Source: Gammaproteobacteria bacterium
GTDB lineage: Bacteria; Pseudomonadota; Gammaproteobacteria; Steroidobacterales; Steroidobacteraceae
Assembly (NCBI GenBank): GCA_030040715.1
Contig: JASHTF010000269.1
Span: 1 to 41,693 of the forward strand
DNA: 41,693 nt
Reading direction: 5' to 3'
This document shows, in pieces, positions 19,035 to 25,742 of the stretch (position 1 is its first letter; each line of letters opens with the position of its first letter). A program made the translations under genes and the position numbers. The notes under the pieces were generated by a model. It was not told where the DNA came from. It ran no database searches and worked only from the letters and a program-made list of their open reading frames with translations.

Positions 19035-20048
19035 ATGCCCTCGAAACTCATCCGACGGATCCTGGTCGCTGTCAAGGATCCGATCGCGCGAACCTCTGCC
19101 TCCATCTTCAAGGCCGCTCAACTTGCGCATGCCCTGAATGCGGAGCTCGTGCTGTTCCATGGCATTGACGTGCCGCTGTGCGCAGAGGCGTATGAGGGTA
19201 GCGAGCGCAACCTCGGAGCCGACGAGGAAAGCATCCGGTCGACCTTTCTGTATAATCTTTCGGCGCAGGCCGAAGCCGTAAGACAGGAAGGCATATCGGT
19301 CTCGGTGGCTGCGGAATGGGACTACCCGGCGCCGGAGGCGATACTGCGCTATGGGCAGCACATTCAGGCCGATCTGATCGTTACCGAACGCCATCCGCAT
19401 GGCGCAGCCACCCCTTGGGCCTTACACAGCGTCGATTGGGAACTGGTGCGCTTAAGCACCAAGCCAATCCTGGTGGTCAAAGATCCAACCCCCTATCTGC
19501 AGCCCGTGGTCCTGGCGGCGGTCGACCCGCCGTTGCGGAAATCAAAGCCAACTGATTTGGATGCGTCGATTTGTGCTCTGGCCGAGATCTTCAGCACTGG
19601 GCTCAATGGGGCCTGGCACGCTCTGCACGCGGCAGCCGGCACGGGCGATGTCGTCTTCGAACACGCCGACGTTGTCTTCGAGCGTACCTCCCGACCGACT
19701 GGTAACGAACGGGCGAGAAACGTCCGCCGTACCAGAGCGCTCGCTGCCATGGAGCGGCTATTCGAGGCAACCCCCGTCAATCCAAAAAGCCTGCAGCTTC
19801 TGGACCGTTCGCCAGTCCAGGCCATCTTGGAGGGCGTTCAGAAGCTGCATGCCTCGATTCTGGTCATGGGCGATCTATCGCGTCGCGGGCTCAGACGGGT
19901 CCTCGTCGGCAACACCGCCGAGCAAGTGATCGACTCGGTACCCTGCGACCTACTCATCGCCAAGCCCAAACGGTTCGGAATTCACTTCTCGCAACACGTC
20001 CGCGGACCGAATATGCTTTCGGTTGCCACCGCGTCCCCCAATGCGTGA
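19035..20048 (+). CDS. uspE: UspE-like tandem universal stress protein
   Basis: A 337-residue two-domain Usp. Domain one begins LIRRILVAVKDPIARTSAS and ends KPILVVKDPTPY near 155; domain two ends with the diagnostic UspE sequence LVGNTAEQVIDSVPCDLLIA near 290-310. The segment ILRYGQHIQADLIVTERHPH near 115 also fits. The first domain resembles that of the Usp at 6253 (IRRIL-A-KDP, KAAQLA-ALNAEL), pointing to duplication. UspE-type proteins support survival in stationary phase and anaerobiosis. ATG at 19035 has a weak ribosome-binding site. The FixJ-type regulator starts 51 bases after it in the same direction, so the two may be co-expressed. Confidence 0.88.
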   Translation: MPSKLIRRILVAVKDPIARTSASIFKAAQLAHALNAELVLFHGIDVPLCAEAYEGSERNLGADEESIRSTFLYNLSAQAEAVRQEGISVSVAAEWDYPAPEAILRYGQHIQADLIVTERHPHGAATPWALHSVDWELVRLSTKPILVVKDPTPYLQPVVLAAVDPPLRKSKPTDLDASICALAEIFSTGLNGAWHALHAAAGTGDVVFEHADVVFERTSRPTGNERARNVRRTRALAAMERLFEATPVNPKSLQLLDRSPVQAILEGVQKLHASILVMGDLSRRGLRRVLVGNTAEQVIDSVPCDLLIAKPKRFGIHFSQHVRGPNMLSVATASPNA

Positions 20049-20099
20049 GCGCCTGGGGATTGCCCTCTGGGCGCCGGAGCTACCGTCAGGAATTTCACC

Positions 20100-20750
20100 A
20101 TGAAGGACCTCGCACCGACCGTCTTTGTCATTGACGATGATGAGGCAGTGCGAAACTCTCTTCGCCTGTTACTAAAGTCGGTTGGACTGCCTGTGAAGGT
20201 GTTCGCGTCGGCCAAGGAGTTCCTGCCAAGCTACGATCCAAATCAGCCCGGCTGCATGGTGCTCGACATCCGGATGCCTGGCATGAGCGGACTCGAGCTG
20301 CTCCAGCACTTGAATTTACGCGGGGCCACGATTCAGGTGGTGTTCATTACCGGCCACGGCGACATTCCAATGGCGGTTGAGGCCATGCAGAATGGCGCCT
20401 TCGACTTCCTCCAGAAGCCGTTCCGCGATCAGGACCTCATCGATCGCGTACAGCGTGCGCTGGAGAAGGATGCCGCGACCCGCGCTCAGCTCAAGGCAAC
20501 CGACAAGATTCGAGAGCATCTGGCCTCGCTGACTCCACGCGAGCGCGAGGTGTTGGACTTGGTGACCGCTGGAAAGCCTAACAAGGTGATGGCTGCAGAT
20601 CTCGGCGTCAGCCAGCGCACTATCGAGATACATCGCGCGCGCGTCATGGAGAAGATGCACGCCCGCTCTTTGGCCCAACTGGTACGGATGGTCATGGATC
20701 TGCGGCAACCCGTTGCCGAATCGAATCCCACTGGATCACCTTCCAGCTAA
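20100..20750 (+). CDS. fixJ: FixJ-type response regulator
   Basis: A 216-residue regulator: receiver domain (about 7-120) with the acid pocket VIDDDEAVRNSL, phospho-acceptor D56 in CMVLDIRMPGMSGLEL, the Thr of VFITGHGDIPMAV and the Lys of FDFLQKPFRD. A LuxR-type helix-turn-helix follows (about 140-200) with LTPREREVLDLVTAGKPNK and LGVSQRTIEIHRARVMEKM. It is full-length and very FixJ-like through the whole receiver. The best kinase partner here is the haem-PAS kinase at 9516, separated by the N-ATPase, a cytochrome and a Usp gene. CAGGAA precedes the ATG. It should bind DNA as a dimer when phosphorylated under low oxygen. Confidence 0.92.
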   Translation: MKDLAPTVFVIDDDEAVRNSLRLLLKSVGLPVKVFASAKEFLPSYDPNQPGCMVLDIRMPGMSGLELLQHLNLRGATIQVVFITGHGDIPMAVEAMQNGAFDFLQKPFRDQDLIDRVQRALEKDAATRAQLKATDKIREHLASLTPREREVLDLVTAGKPNKVMAADLGVSQRTIEIHRARVMEKMHARSLAQLVRMVMDLRQPVAESNPTGSPSS

Positions 20751-21057
20751 CCGCCGCGCCGCCATCTGGAGCCGCGCTGCGGCCCTGACCGGGCTAGCCA
20801 GCCGCACCGCGCCAATCTAGCGCACGCGCACTTGATCGCGGCGACGCAGTGGCCGGCTCTCCTGTCAGGCCATGGCGACGTTACTGCGACCAGGTATCCC
20901 ATAAGACGACATTCAGCGCAGGCACTGATCTCGCCTCGCTCGGCCGCTTAGGAGCAGCGCGATTGGGCGCGGTAGTACTAGGTAAAAGCCCGTATCGCCA
21001 AGCTGTGGCACGGCCTATAGCCTCTTACGCAGCTGGGCTTCATAAGCGGAAGCAGCG
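20751..21057. other. Intergenic stretch after fixJ
   Basis: No gene recognised in 307 bases. The 8-bp palindrome TAGTACTA at 20973-20980, within GGTAGTACTAGGTAAAAG, contains the GTAC core of the other sites and lies 77 bases before the small gene at 21058, so it may be a weak member of the same set. The open frame from 20849 shows no family similarity. Confidence 0.35.
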
Positions 21058-21264
21058 ATGGAGCGGGAATACGAGCTTTTCGAGCGCCGGCCGGATGGCT
21101 TGCTCACTTGGCGGGGAGTAGTGAAGGGGCTTGAACAGGCGCGCGTGCAGGTGTGCCTCATGGCAAACGCGACCGAACATGAATGCTTCGCGATGTACAC
21201 GCCGGCGAAAGATATCGTCGTGCAGGTCATCCCACCAGACAGAGACGTGGGGTCGGACGGCTAA
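21058..21264 (+). CDS. Small conserved-looking hypothetical protein
   Basis: A 68-residue soluble protein with many charged residues and a regular pattern: YELFERRPDGLLTWRGVVKG, then a helix GLEQARVQVCLMANAT and a final strand ECFAMYTPAKDIVVQVIP. This looks like a small alpha/beta fold of a type often found as short unnamed proteins next to stress genes; I cannot name a family with certainty. ATG at 21058 is preceded by GGAAGCAGCG. It has no signal peptide or membrane segment. A DUF2934-like gene follows after 84 bases. Confidence 0.55.
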   Translation: MEREYELFERRPDGLLTWRGVVKGLEQARVQVCLMANATEHECFAMYTPAKDIVVQVIPPDRDVGSDG

Positions 21265-21348
21265 GGCTATCCATTCCGTTTCGTAGCCGAGCGTATCAAT
21301 GATAGTGCTCCCGAGTTACAACGGCTTCTCTTGCCGGGGAATAGAGCG

Positions 21349-21585
21349 ATGCAAACGATAACATCAGCGCAAGCCTCAGACCAGCTGTCGCCCGCAGAGT
21401 TGGCGGCGGCAAATGCTCGCGTCGCCAAGACGCTCGTAGAGCCGGAGCTCCGTCAGACAATGATTAGCGAGGCCGCCTACTTCCGCGCGCAGCATCGCGG
21501 CTTCCAGCCCGGTCACGAACTCGACGATTGGCTAGTTGCGGAGGCTGAGGTCGACACCCTGTTGATGAACTGTCGGCTGAAATAG
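21349..21585 (+). CDS. DUF2934-like small protein
   Basis: A 78-residue protein whose C-terminal half has the DUF2934 pattern: ISEAAYFRAQHRGFQPGHEL then DDWLVAEAEVDTLL. This small domain is common in proteobacteria, often in stress-related neighbourhoods; its role is unknown. ATG at 21349 is preferred because GGGGA lies 9 bases upstream; an in-frame TTG at 21331 would add six residues. No membrane segment. It is followed by 114 bases without a gene before the convergent CBS gene ends. Confidence 0.72.
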   Translation: MQTITSAQASDQLSPAELAAANARVAKTLVEPELRQTMISEAAYFRAQHRGFQPGHELDDWLVAEAEVDTLLMNCRLK

Positions 21586-21699
21586 CCAGCTCCAGAGTTC
21601 CTGACAGCGCCAGGCATCATGAGCCATTCCGGCGCCGCATCGCCGTGACAGCGGAGCGCCAGCCGACAGTTCTTCCGAGCCGAGCAGCGCCTCCGCGCC

Positions 21700-22152
21700 T
21701 CACTCTGCCTGGTGTCTCAGTGCCTGTTCGACTTGGCCGATTGACCAGGTAACATGTCGCATCGTGCCTGCGAGAGCGGATAGCAGATCATCGATCGAGG
21801 CTACGCCGATCAGCTGCCCTTGATCCCCGACGACGGGCGCACGCCTTACGCCTCGTCTGCGCATGTCCATCAAAGCGCTCTCCAGCGACTCGTTGTCACT
21901 GAGCGTGAGCGGTTCTCTGGTCATCACGTCATCAACGCGCAGCGCACGTACATCGACTTCCCGTGCCACGATCGCGATGACGATATCTCGATCCGTGAGC
22001 ACTCCGATTGGCACGACGTCTGCTGCCCCGCGCGGCTCCACCACGACCATGTAGCCCACGTTCTTTTCCCGCATGAGCTGCGCTGCCTTCACGATATCAT
22101 CGCTGGCGCGGACCGTGACAACTGCGCGTGTGCAAAGCTCCCCAATATTCAT
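21700..22152 (-). CDS. CBS-domain pair protein
   Basis: A 150-residue stand-alone Bateman module. Repeat one ends VPIGVLTDRDIVIAIVAREV near 48-68 and repeat two GVRRAPVVGDQGQLIGVASI near 100-119, then DDLLSALA. The start MNIGELCTRAVVTV matches the paralogues at 591 and 748, including Cys7. Its ribosome-binding site AAGGAG is formed by the last codons of the FtsH-like fragment just upstream (stop 4 bases before this ATG), so translation of the two is probably coupled. Likely an adenylate sensor; partner unknown. Confidence 0.9.
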   Translation of the reverse strand: MNIGELCTRAVVTVRASDDIVKAAQLMREKNVGYMVVVEPRGAADVVPIGVLTDRDIVIAIVAREVDVRALRVDDVMTREPLTLSDNESLESALMDMRRRGVRRAPVVGDQGQLIGVASIDDLLSALAGTMRHVTWSIGQVEQALRHQAE

Positions 22153-22156
22153 GTCT

Positions 22157-22375
22157 TCACTCCTTACGGTCGAGATTAGACGTATCCACCGTCCCTGCGA
22201 TCGTGCTGCTGCTCACCGTCAGATCGCTCAGCTTGCCGGCGGCCAGCAGGTGCTTGAAATGACTGTAGGAGAGATTCTCTAGCCCCGGCGGCAACCTAGA
22301 CACCAGCGCCTGAAACGCGATCAGGAGCAGCAATGCACCGATCGCCGACCAAATAAACGGGTTCGGCTTATCCAT
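22157..22375 (-). CDS. FtsH N-terminal fragment (membrane helix plus part of periplasmic domain)
   Basis: A 72-residue protein: NPFIWSAIGALLLLIAFQAL is a membrane helix (about 5-24), and NLSYSHFKHLLAAGKLSDLT (about 34-53) followed by VSSSTIAGTVDTS is the start of the FtsH extracytoplasmic domain. In FtsH this domain continues, then comes a second helix, the AAA module and the zinc protease; all of these are missing here. The coding end is exactly where the AAGGAG of the next CBS gene lies, so the fragment and the CBS gene look like one transcript. It could be a relic of a deleted ftsH-like gene, or a retained membrane peptide able to join real FtsH hexamers. Confidence 0.65.
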   Translation of the reverse strand: MDKPNPFIWSAIGALLLLIAFQALVSRLPPGLENLSYSHFKHLLAAGKLSDLTVSSSTIAGTVDTSNLDRKE

Positions 22376-22710
22376 TTCGGCGCCGCCGGATCCCAGGTGG
22401 CTTGACCGGCACTGGAACTAGGATGCCTGTGCGGTTCAAGCAGGACAGCGCCAGTGGCTCCTTCACGGATGCGATCACGCGCCTTAGCCAGCGCAGTGGC
22501 GCACCATGCGCGTATAACAAAGTCGGCAGGCTTCTGTGCATCAACATGGTTAAGCTCCCTACTACTCGCTGCGGCATTGCTGAGAGCCTGAATGTATTAG
22601 ACAGCGGCTGACAGTCGCAGTGTGCGTGCAACTCTAGGTAGTTGCCGCAGCTGCTTGGAGCTCGACGCGAACAGCCCTGGATAGGGATCCCCAAACCGCT
22701 TGCTCCGTCG
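22376..22710. other. Intergenic stretch, no convincing gene
   Basis: On the - strand an open frame of 108 codons (22368-22694) runs into the FtsH fragment start, and one of 69 codons lies on the + strand; neither shows a known domain. The element GTAGTTGCCGCAG at 22638-22650 recurs at 29968-29980 and 34386-34398 with one variable base. The promoter of the FtsH-fragment/CBS pair should lie here. Confidence 0.4.
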
Positions 22711-22727
22711 CTACGTACTAATCACAG
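22711..22727 (-). promoter_or_regulatory. FixJ-like site GTACGTAG with CTGTGATTA extension
   Basis: On the reverse strand it reads CTGTGATTAGTACGTAG: an exact GTACGTAG (FixJ consensus GTAMGTAG) preceded by CTGTGATTA, which closely matches CAGTGTGATAA at 9480 and CACTGTGAAA at 34410-34423 reversed. It ends 56 bases before the cytochrome ATG at 22784, a good distance for an activator. Best single example of the motif. Confidence 0.5.
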
Positions 22728-22783
22728 TATCGACGCCCCGGATGCGACCGCACACTTGCGCCGTCTCAACCAAGGGTAGGTCC

Positions 22784-24196
22784 ATGTTAAATATTCGACG
22801 CGCGCGTACGGCCGCGGCGCTAGTGGCGATGTTTATGGCTCTGATCGGCTCCAAGGCGCACGCAGTGCCCAGCTTCGCACGCCAGACGGGCATGGCCTGC
22901 GAGGCCTGCCACACGGTTTTTCCGGAGCTCACCCACTTCGGCCGCATGTTCAAGGCCAATGGCTATACGCTAGACAATCTCAAACAGGTCCGTGATATCA
23001 ATTCGCAGAAGGAGGACTTGCTGTTGCTTTCAACACTGGCGCCGCTTTCGGCGATGGTGCAGCTGTCCGAGACCTGGCTGAATCAGCCGCTCCCAGATGT
23101 AACTGACCATGGTGCCCATTCACAGACCAGTACCACCGGCTTTCCGCAACAGTTGAGCCTGTTCTATGCCGGCAAGATCGCGCCACATTTAGGCGCGATG
23201 ATCCAGATCACCTATGACAATGCCTCGGGCTCAATCGGAATGGACAACACCGACGTACGGTTTGCGAAGAATCTACTACTGCCTGAGGATCGCTCGCTGA
23301 TCTACGGAATAAGTCTCAATAACAACCCCACGGTGCAGGATCTGTGGAATAGCACCCCGGCCTGGGGCTTTCCCTACGCATCGAGTAACGCCGTGGTATC
23401 GCCGATTGCTGCCGCACAGATCGACGGCACATTGGCACAGGACGTCGCGGGCCTCACCGCCTATCTCATGTGGAACGAGTCCCTGTACGGTGAGGCCGGT
23501 GTGTACCACTCTGCCAAGCAGGGGGCGACCAACGCGATCACCGGCGCCGCCGGCCCGCTAGACGGCACCACCTCCAACGTCATCGATGGGGCCTCACCCT
23601 ACGCGCGCATCGCCTACGAGCGCCAGTGGCGACGGCACGACCTTGAAATCGGCGCCTATGGCGCGAGTTTCCGGCTCTACCCGGGCGGCACGGCGAGCGC
23701 CCCCGCTCCGCTCACAGGTCCGGTGAACCGCTTCAGCGACATCGCCGAGGACTTGCAGTATCAGTTCATCGGCGAGCGCGACCTCTTTTCGCTACAGGCG
23801 ACGCACATTCACGAGTCGATGCAGCTGGACGCGAGCTACAGCAGTGGAGTCGCCATCAATCCCAGCGACGATCTGAACACCACCCGTATCACCGGCACCT
23901 ACTACTTCCGCCGCAAGTACGGCGTCACGTTCGGCCACTTCGCGACCAGCGGCAGTGGCGATGCGGACCTTTATCCCGCGGCCCCGGCGCCGGGAGTGAT
24001 CACCAGCGCAAACGGACGACCGGACACGCACGGATGGATCGGTGAGCTGAACTACTTGCCGTGGCTCAATGTGAAACTGTCGCTGCAGTACGTTGCCTAT
24101 GGGGAGTTCAACGGAGGCAGCACGAATTACGATGGCTTCGGCCGCAACGCCTCGGCGAACAATACGACTTACGCACTGCTCTGGCTGGCATTCTAG
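22784..24196 (+). CDS. Outer-membrane porin-like monohaem cytochrome c
   Basis: A 470-residue exported protein: signal peptide to about residue 27 (LVAMFMALIGSKAHA), then a short N-terminal haem segment with CEACH at 39-43 in RQTGMACEACHTVFPELT and FGRMFKANGYTL. The remaining 400 residues are rich in Gly, Ser, Tyr and alternating strands and end in an aromatic residue (TTYALLWLAF), as outer-membrane barrels do. Proteins of this plan occur in metal-oxidising and methane- or sulfur-oxidising bacteria and may pass electrons across the outer membrane or hold a cytochrome in a porin; that role is inference. ATG at 22784 gives the normal signal peptide. A c4-type cytochrome follows after 14 bases, and a FixJ-like site lies upstream. 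Confidence 0.8.
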   Translation: MLNIRRARTAAALVAMFMALIGSKAHAVPSFARQTGMACEACHTVFPELTHFGRMFKANGYTLDNLKQVRDINSQKEDLLLLSTLAPLSAMVQLSETWLNQPLPDVTDHGAHSQTSTTGFPQQLSLFYAGKIAPHLGAMIQITYDNASGSIGMDNTDVRFAKNLLLPEDRSLIYGISLNNNPTVQDLWNSTPAWGFPYASSNAVVSPIAAAQIDGTLAQDVAGLTAYLMWNESLYGEAGVYHSAKQGATNAITGAAGPLDGTTSNVIDGASPYARIAYERQWRRHDLEIGAYGASFRLYPGGTASAPAPLTGPVNRFSDIAEDLQYQFIGERDLFSLQATHIHESMQLDASYSSGVAINPSDDLNTTRITGTYYFRRKYGVTFGHFATSGSGDADLYPAAPAPGVITSANGRPDTHGWIGELNYLPWLNVKLSLQYVAYGEFNGGSTNYDGFGRNASANNTTYALLWLAF

Positions 24197-24210
24197 TAGG
24201 AGCGACTTTC

Positions 24211-24834
24211 ATGATCAGGCGAGCTCTGATTCCATTTACGGTGCTGATGCTGGTTACAGGCGGCCTGCGTGCGGACGAGATCGATGGCTCCCTGCGACTG
24301 GCAGCCGAGCGCATCGCCGTAAGCACGTGCGCCACTTGTCACGGCCCGAGGGGTCATAGTATCGCCCCCAAGTTTCCGGTACTGGCGGGTCAACACGCCA
24401 ATTATCTGCTCGCGCAGCTGCAGGCCTTCAAGGCGCAGACGCGAGGCGACCCGGATGCGCTGGGCTATATGTGGGGAATGGCCGCGCCGCTCGACGATAC
24501 CACCATGGCGGCGCTGGCTGACTATTACGGTCGCCAGAGGCCAGAAGCGGGTCAGCGCGGAGATCCGGCCCTGACCGCTCGCGGCCAGCAGATCTATCAG
24601 CAGGGGGACGCCACTGCCGGGATCCCGCCCTGTGGCGCCTGTCATGGACCTCATGCCGACGGCACCGGCATGTATCCGCGTTTGGCAGGCCAACATGTCG
24701 AGTACCTGATGAAGCAGCTGCGCTCTTTCCAAAGCAATTTGCGTAATGTGGCGATCATGCATGGCATCGCACAGGTGCTCCCGGTACACGACATGCTCGC
24801 CGTGGCAACCTATTTGCAGTCTCTGGGTCCATAA
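24211..24834 (+). CDS. Dihaem cytochrome c4-type protein
   Basis: A 207-residue periplasmic protein with a signal peptide to about residue 21 (FTVLMLVTGGLRA), and two haem motifs, CATCH near 40-44 and CGACH near 144-148. The sequences FPVLAGQHANYLLAQLQAFK and YPRLAGQHVEYLMKQLRSFQ are the classic c4 domain segments after each haem, with Met ligands in the later loops (GYMWGMA, AIMHGIA). AGGAG precedes ATG 24211. It is the likely soluble partner of the outer-membrane cytochrome encoded 14 bases upstream, together a possible route for electrons between outer membrane and respiratory chain. Confidence 0.92.
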   Translation: MIRRALIPFTVLMLVTGGLRADEIDGSLRLAAERIAVSTCATCHGPRGHSIAPKFPVLAGQHANYLLAQLQAFKAQTRGDPDALGYMWGMAAPLDDTTMAALADYYGRQRPEAGQRGDPALTARGQQIYQQGDATAGIPPCGACHGPHADGTGMYPRLAGQHVEYLMKQLRSFQSNLRNVAIMHGIAQVLPVHDMLAVATYLQSLGP

Positions 24835-24876
24835 GGGGTACATGGTCGGAGATCCCGCAGGGCCCTGACGGGCAAC

Positions 24877-24896
24877 AGCAGCACTTCGGTGCCGCT
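24877..24896. terminator. TTCG-loop hairpin between convergent genes
   Basis: AGCAGCAC TTCG GTGCCGCT folds into a stem of 4 plus 3 pairs with one mismatch and a stable TTCG loop. It lies between the ends of the c4 cytochrome gene and the convergent PduL gene. There is no T-run, so termination is a guess from position and stability. Confidence 0.3.
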
Positions 24897-25018
24897 TCAG
24901 CAGCAAAATCCGCGCTCAGCGCGCTCTTCCGAGGCTGTCTCCGGCCACGGTCCTTACGGTGCACGAGTGAAAGCGCTGGCGCGTCCACAGACTGCGCCAC
25001 CACTCGGCGGGTCTGAGC

Positions 25019-25612
25019 TTACCTTGCGAGCAGCAGCATCGCTCGGTCACCAGCCTGCACCCCGGCCGCATTGCCCTCATCGGTATCGAGGTGGAGCTCA
25101 AGCGCGTAATGAGGCGAAACGCGCACGATCACGTCATCGAATATCAGCGACCGCTGTGGGTTATGGATCGCGACCTGGACGATCTGACGATCCTTCAAAC
25201 CCAGGCGCTGCGCATCCACCGGACTCATGTGCACGTGGCGTTGGGCTAGAACGACCCCGTGCTCGAGCGTGACCTCGCCTGCGGGACCGATGAGCGTAAT
25301 ACCAGGGGTGTTTGCAAGCTCGCCTGAAACGCGCACCGGGGCGTCCATCCCCAATGTCATCTCATCAGTACGCGAGATCTCTATTTGATCCTCGGCACGT
25401 GCGGGACCGACGACGCGGACGTGCGGGATCGAGCCTTTCGGCCCGACCAGTGTCACGCTCTCCTCGGCCGCATACTGGTCGGGCTGCGTCAGTGGCTTGC
25501 GGGTATGAAGCGGGTGATCGACTCCGAACAACCTCGAGATACTCTGCGCAGTCAGATGCACGTGACGCGCCGAGACCGCCACGGGAATCGCTTGCTCCGA
25601 TAGGGCATCCAT
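25019..25612 (-). CDS. pduL: PduL-type phosphate acyltransferase
   Basis: A 197-residue enzyme of the PduL family, which interconverts acyl-CoA and acyl-phosphate and is unrelated to the Pta family. The zinc-binding motifs are intact: VSARHVHL at 13-20 (His 17 and 19), QRHVHMS at 125-130 (His 126 and 128) and LELHLDTDEGNAAG at 171-184 (H174, E179). It begins almost directly with the first motif, so it lacks the N-terminal targeting peptide of microcompartment PduL, and no shell genes are nearby. It probably makes acetyl-phosphate from acetyl-CoA or the reverse in the cytoplasm; an acetate kinase is not in the window. GGAG precedes the ATG. Confidence 0.92.
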   Translation of the reverse strand: MDALSEQAIPVAVSARHVHLTAQSISRLFGVDHPLHTRKPLTQPDQYAAEESVTLVGPKGSIPHVRVVGPARAEDQIEISRTDEMTLGMDAPVRVSGELANTPGITLIGPAGEVTLEHGVVLAQRHVHMSPVDAQRLGLKDRQIVQVAIHNPQRSLIFDDVIVRVSPHYALELHLDTDEGNAAGVQAGDRAMLLLAR

Positions 25613-25633
25613 GTCTGCTCCAGCACCATCATC

Positions 25634-25651
25634 GGCTGATTAGGCTGATTA
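25634..25651. repeat. Tandem 9-bp repeat GGCTGATTA
   Basis: GGCTGATTA occurs twice without a gap (25634-25642, 25643-25651), followed by GATTGA, in the 130-bp region between pduL and the divergent kinase fusion. It lies 22 bases upstream of the pduL start, so it would be in its leader or core promoter. Possibly slippage; possibly a binding site. Confidence 0.35.
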
Positions 25652-25679
25652 GATTGACCCGTGGCGTCTGGGAACACTA

Positions 25680-25694
25680 TACGTACTTACCCTG
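25680..25694 (-). promoter_or_regulatory. FixJ-like site in the pduL / kinase-fusion divergent region
   Basis: Reverse strand CAGGGTAAGTACGTA matches the GTACGTA core and the AAG before it in the sites at 9480 and 22711. It is 48 bases before ATG 25743 and 67 bases before the pduL start, so it could control both genes. It also argues against the earlier start at 25701 for the fusion gene, which would lie 6 bases from the site. Confidence 0.42.
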
Positions 25695-25742
25695 CCCACT
25701 ATGGGCTCACAGCTGCAGGCCGGTCGCATTATCCTCATATCC

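Noticed and set aside
22368-22694. 108-codon open frame on the - strand running into the FtsH fragment
   Set aside because: Start-stop overlap with the FtsH fragment looks like coupling, but there is no family similarity and no good ribosome-binding site.
25019-25612. Bacterial microcompartment locus suggested by PduL
   Set aside because: No shell-protein genes and no N-terminal encapsulation peptide are present.
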